Part shown: one piece after another, positions 58,897-64,000 of the stretch | How the letters are laid out: every line of letters starts with the position of its first letter | How positions within the stretch are numbered: the stretch's first letter is position 1 | From: Imbricaverruca yamaguchii | Taxonomy: Eukaryota; Arthropoda; Thecostraca; Neoverrucidae | NCBI GenBank assembly: GCA_034440575.1 | Contig: JAOTOL010001508.1 | Location: 824,001 to 888,000, forward strand | Reading direction: 5' to 3' | DNA length: 64,000 nucleotides | Position numbers and translations under genes: made by a program | Notes under the pieces: model-generated | Told to the model about the DNA's origin: nothing | What the model saw: only the letters and a program-made list of their open reading frames with translations | Database searches by the model: none

Positions 58897-59765
58897 ACAT
58901 TAGATATTCCGCGCCATCTAGAAGGATCTTCATCACTAGTATTTTGCGGGTGTCGAAGTAGCCGAAACATATACACTATGCAGCATGATCAAAATGAAGC
59001 CTGTCAGGTTTCAGGGGTTTTGAAGCCTGTCAGTTTTGAAACTGAAGAACTATTTGCTAACTTTGAAAACATGTGCAGGGACGGATCCAGGACGACCATT
59101 GGGGGGGGGGGCGCAAATGCATGATTCACATTTTCAGAAATTGCCTATATCCATAGACACTTTGGAGTAGCCATGTAGACACTTTGGGGCAGCCCTGTGA
59201 CCGCCAGTGGGTATTGTGTAGGCGGTGGCGTATCTAGAGGGGGAATTTGGCCATGCCCCCCCCCCCCTTCGGACCAGTAGCGCCCTTTACGCAGTTGTGG
59301 CGCCCTCGGCCGAAGATACGGCGCCTTCGGTCGGAGGTATTACTCACACCTCACAAAAAGTTGCTTCCTACGCCCTTCGGGGAGGATTGCGGAAGGGGCC
59401 CTGTTATCTACACAAGGACTCGTGGCGGGTACAAGAGGCCACCATAAAAATTCGTTTCCCATCCCCCTCTAGAAATTTTTGAGTTCCAACAGAGCCCCGA
59501 CCCTGTGTGACGCCCTCATGAACTGTTGCAGCGCCCCCAGGAGCTGTTGAGGCGCCCTCATAATGATGGCGCCTTGATGAATTTCTAAATACGCCCTGAG
59601 TGAAGGTTCCGGGTTCTTGGTCGAACCGTATGCGTTCTCATGCTCAAGTTCATCCTGGAAAATCTGCCCCATTTCAAATGATGGGCGAAGTTCTGGATGA
59701 AGTGTCATTGAAATGATAGGAGTTATAATGCAGATAAATGTGCCAACGAAACCTTGCTTGTTCAG
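58897..59765. other. Non-coding segment with G/C tracts and degraded repeat
   Basis: Poly-G at 59101-59111 and poly-C at 59258-59269 inside sequence resembling old interspersed repeats (gcgccc-rich phrases, 59280-59580). Probable intron of the piggyBac-like element. Confidence 0.4.
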
Positions 59766-61497
59766 GTGCTGTTGCATCAGACGAGGATTCGGACGGGTCA
59801 GATGCGGAAGCTGTTGGTGATGTCCTACATCTACCACGAAGACTACTTTGGGCCCCGGCTGAATTAGTAAAGACGCGACTCACATTGCCTTCTGCCGATC
59901 AGCCACGACCACAGCAGGAGTGTGGCAATTCAGACGAACCTGTGAAAGGAGCTGTTGAGCGTGCATCGCGACAGCCTGCAAGCAAGAAGACAAGTATTCT
60001 GGATTGGAGACATCGTCTACCGGTGTTTCCTACAGATGTGAGCATTGACGACCGTACCGAGGACTACACAGTCTGTGACGAGGACGACTGTGCTTCTGGC
60101 GGTTATACTGCCTCACCACTGGACTATTTTCAACAGATGTTCCAAAAGGATTTACTGGACGTGAGCAGACCAACCTCTACGCGTTCTGAGAGCAGTTCTG
60201 GAGAGACCAACCTCTACGCGCAGAAGCATGGCAAAACCCTGAACCTGACCATGCAGGAACTGCTCGGGGTGGTAGCAGTGATGCTACTCACGAGGTACAG
60301 AACCACTCACGACAAAAAAAAACATCTGTGGTCTTCCAAAGACGATGTTTCGTCAGCATGGGCTAAAGAGCTCATGCCAAGGAATAGATTCTTGGAAATT
60401 CTTCGTCACATACATCTGGCGGATAACACACAGATCAACAGCAGCACGGACCGTTATTATGAAGTACGGCCATACTTTGACCACCTAAACACGGCGTTCA
60501 AGACAGCAACCGTAGACCATAACCTGTGCGTCGACGAGAGTATGGTCCCATATTTTCGGCGACAGAGCACAAAGCAGTTGATCAGGGGCAAGCCTGTCCG
60601 GTACGGCTACAACCTGTGGTGCCTGGCATCCTCCAGGGGGTATCTGTACCATGCGCAACCTTACTGCGGGACCAGCACTCAACTCCCAGCCACAGGTATG
60701 GGACAGGGTGCGGATGTTGTCCTAGGGCTGTTGGACAAGCGCAATGTGCAGTCAGGTCATGCCATCTACTTCGACAACCTGTTCACGTCTCTGGAACTAC
60801 TCGATGAGCTCTCCAGCAGAGGGCTTGGTGGATGTGGCACGATCCGCGACAACAGGCTGAGAGGCGCCCCCTTCACTGATAAGAGGGTGCTGGAGAAAAA
60901 GAAGCGAGGAGTCACGGAGTGGACGAGTGATGGAAGCAACCTCGTGGCAAGGTGGAATGACAATCGTGCTGTGACCGCGGCTACAAACTTCGTTCCGCTG
61001 GAACCATCCTTCACCGCCAGCAGGTACATCAAGAAGCTGGGTGGACAGGTGGGGGTGTGTATATGCCAGGGTTCCTCTTCCAATATAACCAGCACGTGGG
61101 AAGGGTCGACCTGTTTGACCAGTCGGCGTCCACCTACCGCAGCACGATCAGGTGCAAGAAGTGGTGGTGGCCACTGTTCCAGTGGGGCGTGGACGCTGCC
61201 AGAACGAACGCTTGGATGCTGTCTCAGGTGCCGAAGGGGAAGGCATCGCAGTTGCCCTTCCTGCGGGAACTCATCCAGACTCTCTTCGAGAGAAACACTG
61301 TGCCGATTCTGCTCGCGCCCTAGTCCGGCCAGACACCACCAGCCGCAAGCCTGCGGCATGACGGCCTTCACCACTGGCCGAAGGAGCTGCCGAACCGGTT
61401 CCATCGCTGTCAGGAGTGCGACAGGCACACCAACATGTCCTGCGAAAAGTTGCCATTGCATGCTCAGTGCATGAAGGCTTACCATGCCTACAGCAGG
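59766..61497 (+). pseudogene. piggyBac-type transposase (DDE_Tnp_1_7), frameshifted
   Basis: After an acceptor (CTTGCTTGTTCAG) an acidic start (ASDEDSDGSDAEAV) leads into a full transposase domain. Signatures: LMPRNRFLEILRHIHLAD, the first catalytic Asp in VDESMVPYF, RYGYNLW, the second in IYFDNLFTS, and, in another frame, FQYNQHVGRVDLFDQ with the third Asp. A 2-base excess in a GT run at 61047-61060 shifts the frame. An in-frame TAG at 61321-61323 precedes the C-terminal cysteine-rich domain (CQECDRHTNMSCEK) ending at TAA 61495-61497. piggyBac enzymes cut and paste at TTAA. Two lesions make it inactive here. Confidence 0.92.
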
Positions 61498-62374
61498 TAA
61501 AGTGACTTGGGATGGCGTTCAAGTTCTCGGTGTGAGATGTGGAGGTTAGGCATGGATTTTGTTGATTCCTGAATAGTGGCTACTGAGGCTGAGGCACAGT
61601 AACTCAACCAAAAAATCCAATTTGCCGTCCGACTATTTTTGATTTTCTTGAAAAGTTGTGTACCGGGGGTTTCAAGAGCGAACATTTCATTTATGGTGAA
61701 CAAAAAATTCCTACAAAAATATGCCCCAAGATACAGTCTTTCCAAATGTCCCAAGGTCAGTGAGGAGGACTAACTTTGACGACCCATAACTCCAAGGCTA
61801 AGAGAGCTATTTCGTCGAACTTTTTTTGTTGAATTTGGGTGAATCAAGGAACAAGTTGGCCATCTCGGATTTTCGATTTTCAATTTATTAGGTCGCGTGA
61901 CTCCGTGACCTAGTTTTTTCGTCGTGACCTTGACCTTTTGGATGCTGAAATTAAAACTTTCGTGTGATGAGCATTTGAGCCCCATTCATGCTTTTCCTAT
62001 ATATAAATAAAAAACGTGTGGTGTTTGTGGAAAAAAACTGCAAAAAAAACCTGCAAAAAACACTTTTGAGGCTCTAAATGTTCACACAGCACGCTGTTTG
62101 GGACCCCTGCCCGCCGATAACTTCGCATCTAGTTGGCATACGGTGTCGAAATGGTCAAGAGTGGCCTGTGATGACAAAACCTGTCAGTTGGTTTCTGCTA
62201 CACTGACATCAGGTCACTAGATCACATGACATTGGGCGTTCAAGGTCATCTGAGGTCACGAACACGTTTATGGCTATAACTTTTCCCCGAATTGAGAAAA
62301 AGAGATTGAACTCAACACAATTGTGTTCGTCACGTCGAGACGGTTACAGTGATACACGACATGACCCCGATGGG
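61498..62374. other. 3' non-coding part of the piggyBac-like element
   Basis: No frame. TTAA at 62375-62378 is preceded by a stretch whose reverse complement reads CCCATCGGGGTCATGTCG. A CCC start next to TTAA is typical of piggyBac ends, so this may be the right terminus. The matching left terminus was not found. Confidence 0.35.
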
Positions 62375-62763
62375 TTAAGATGAGCCACGTAAACTGACCA
62401 GGTTACCGATTTGATCCAACGGGGCCAGGGCATACCTATGTTGTCATTTTTGTACATGGCTTGCTCAAAATTATGTTGTAGTATGCCGGTGTAATGCTAT
62501 GGTGCTGTTGGATGAATCTTCCAATGAGATATAGTTATCGCTATTGATGGTGGTTACCCATACGCCGCACAAGAACAAGAACAACTGAGTATTATTTCAT
62601 ATCATGGGGCATGGTACGACGACTTGAACAGCGCGTCTCGACGGTATTGAGGTCAAAGTCCATTGTCAATAACACTGCGGGGTGCGCCGTCGCTCTGGTC
62701 TGTACACCTCCCCCTCCCTCTATTGACCGTTCAACCTGCCACCAGATGGCAGGACAAAAATTT

Positions 62764-62776
62764 AAAGATGGCGGCC
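62764..62776 (+). promoter_or_regulatory. YY1-like start-site motif with a short upstream frame
   Basis: AAAGATGGCGGCC matches the YY1 core AAGATGGCGGC, which in animals often marks transcription starts of TATA-less genes and elements. Its ATG opens a 15-codon upstream frame ending at TGA 62813-62815, ahead of the main ATG at 62848. Confidence 0.4.
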
Positions 62777-62847
62777 ACAACGGAGATAAACAATTCGCGT
62801 ACGGTGTTTGAGTGATACTGTCTGGAGCTTGCTTCAGGGTAAAGGAG

Positions 62848-63155
62848 ATGGATCCTACTGCACCTAAAGTATCAATTGTGCAAATATCTGAGTATATCGG
62901 CGATAAAAAACGTTGTGCCATTGAGGGGGAAGCCGTACTAGATGCAGGGCACATAATTTCTTGTGGTACGATTGGGAAAGAACCTGGCAAGGTTACAATG
63001 CAGGCGCTCTGCGTAAAATCCAGCCACCTACGCGAGAAGCCCCATGAGCTACATGCTGTGGTTGAGTGTGGAAGATTCTGGGTACAGTGCTCCTGCAAAG
63101 CTGGTCTCTCAGAAAGCTGCAAGCATTGCATTGCTCTGCTACTATACCTAAACAG
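62848..63155 (+). CDS. SWIM zinc-finger protein, first coding exon
   Basis: Starts at ATGGATCC (AGGAGATGG context) and runs 102 codons plus two bases to a donor AACAG/GTGAGG. The N-terminus reads MDPTAPKVSIVQISEYIGDK, and the C-terminal part is a SWIM zinc finger CxCx7CxH (CSCKAGLSESCKH) followed by a helix (CIALLLYLN). SWIM fingers bind DNA or protein. From memory of the family, arthropod proteins with this N-terminal arrangement often continue into a YqaJ-like nuclease domain and are multi-copy, transposon-like genes. That part would lie beyond this window, so it is inference. The frame read from 62812 without ATG is also open. Confidence 0.75.
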
Positions 63156-64000
63156 GTGAGGAAAGTGAAGTGTTGAATGATTGCTATTATTGACAGAACT
63201 GCACATGGATGTAATATTGAAATAGCAAATTAGCTTTAGCAAGGCGTAAAACCAGTAGGTTCTGACCCCTGATGACATCAGAATTTCCACCTATGCCTGG
63301 CATCATCCAAATGTGGAAGCCTTTTTGAATTATTGATGTTGGGAATATCTTATTCACCCACAAAGGGCACTTGTGTCTCATAGTTGCACTGGTCTATTTA
63401 TGTTTTATGTCTACATTCTCTGAAATATGTTGTTATGCCAGAGCTTGAAGCTCATGCACTTTAGTATTGCTAGCACAACACCAACCAAAAGAAGCAATGC
63501 TATGCAACAGCAACATTTTGATTGACCTGCTAGTGGTCACACAACACCGGTATCCACCATGATAATTGTATGCACTTCAATCTCCTTTTAGGGTAAGAGA
63601 GAAACATGACAAAGTATTTCAGATACTTTTATTCTTATTCAGATAAGGCATTTCAAGAAGACAATTTGTTGATGATGCATACTTCTTGAAGTGACTAAGA
63701 TGATGTTCAGTTTAGATACAAAATAAATCCATTCCATGTTTTTTTTACCATCAAGCAAAGGAGATAAGGCTACGCTTGGATGATTCTATTTTAATTTGCA
63801 CATTTTTAGAAATGTTTGTGCATTGTTTGAGGATAATTAATTTCAATTCTTCTCCCAACTTGAAATGTTACACTAGGATAAGTTTTAAGATGGTAAATTT
63901 GTGCTTAAGGTGTTTTATAATTTTGGGGAATTTCTTTTTCCAATGCAATGTTTCTGGATGTGATCAACATGATGTGACTACCTATTTTATGTGCAAATGC
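63156..64000. other. Intron or flank of the SWIM gene, with a LINE 3'-end fragment
   Basis: No further exon recognised. 63345-63415 (cacaaagggcacttgtgtct, catagttgcactggtc, then tttatgtttt) resembles the 3' end of the CR1-like LINE copies. The rest is AT-rich. Confidence 0.45.
63345..63415 (+). mobile_element. CR1-like LINE 3'-end fragment
   Basis: Matches the shared LINE tail (ggcccttgtggctcatagtt, gcgctaatcttttatgtc at 37686-37730) with several changes. Probably a very short 5'-truncated insertion. Confidence 0.55.

Overview
This window is animal nuclear DNA, most likely from an arthropod (crustacean or chelicerate; inference). The signs are a spliced gene with GT-AG introns, a CR1/L2-type LINE with an esterase ORF1, piggyBac remains, tRNA-derived SINEs, a small LTR element, a SWIM zinc-finger exon of a type I associate with arthropod gene families, and extreme minisatellite density. 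No prokaryotic or organellar features are seen. The very long open frames at 15.4-17.4, 20.3-22.0 and 24.8-28.0 kb are by-products of tandem repeats, not genes.

The one clear host gene is a dipeptidyl-peptidase-4-like serine peptidase (family S9B) on the + strand. Ten exons lie between 24813 and 49707. They give 1,578 nt in perfect phase (525 residues plus stop) and cover the late beta-propeller and the complete alpha/beta-hydrolase domain, with Ser (GWSYGG), Asp (ADDNVH) and His (DENHF) of the catalytic triad. The roughly 240 N-terminal residues expected for the family were not found. One junction is in frame only if the intron is GC-AG.

The most striking property is that several minisatellites sit on the splice boundaries of this gene, and four contain pieces of it. 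An 88-bp array repeats an acceptor plus the first ~35 bases of exon 5. A 59-bp array repeats the acceptor and start of exon 3. A ~60-bp array repeats the acceptor of exon 7. A 61-bp array repeats the end and donor of exon 2. A 3.1-kb, 23-bp array begins exactly at the donor of exon 1. The introns therefore carry tens to more than a hundred decoy splice sites.

Layout: 0.2-1.9 kb, short LTR element (minus strand) with gag and protease joined by a canonical -1 slippery heptamer; 2.4-6.1 kb, CR1-like LINE (minus); 6-9 kb, nothing recognised; 9-24.8 kb, chain of unrelated minisatellites; 24.8-49.7 kb, peptidase gene with intronic arrays, a second LINE copy, a TTAA-flanked element inside an inverted satellite, and a SINE; 50-52.2 kb, three more arrays; 55.1 kb, near-perfect 249-bp palindrome; 55.7 kb, SINE; 57.3 kb, 177-bp satellite; 58.5-62.4 kb, decayed piggyBac; 62.8-63.2 kb, first coding exon of a SWIM zinc-finger gene that runs off the window.
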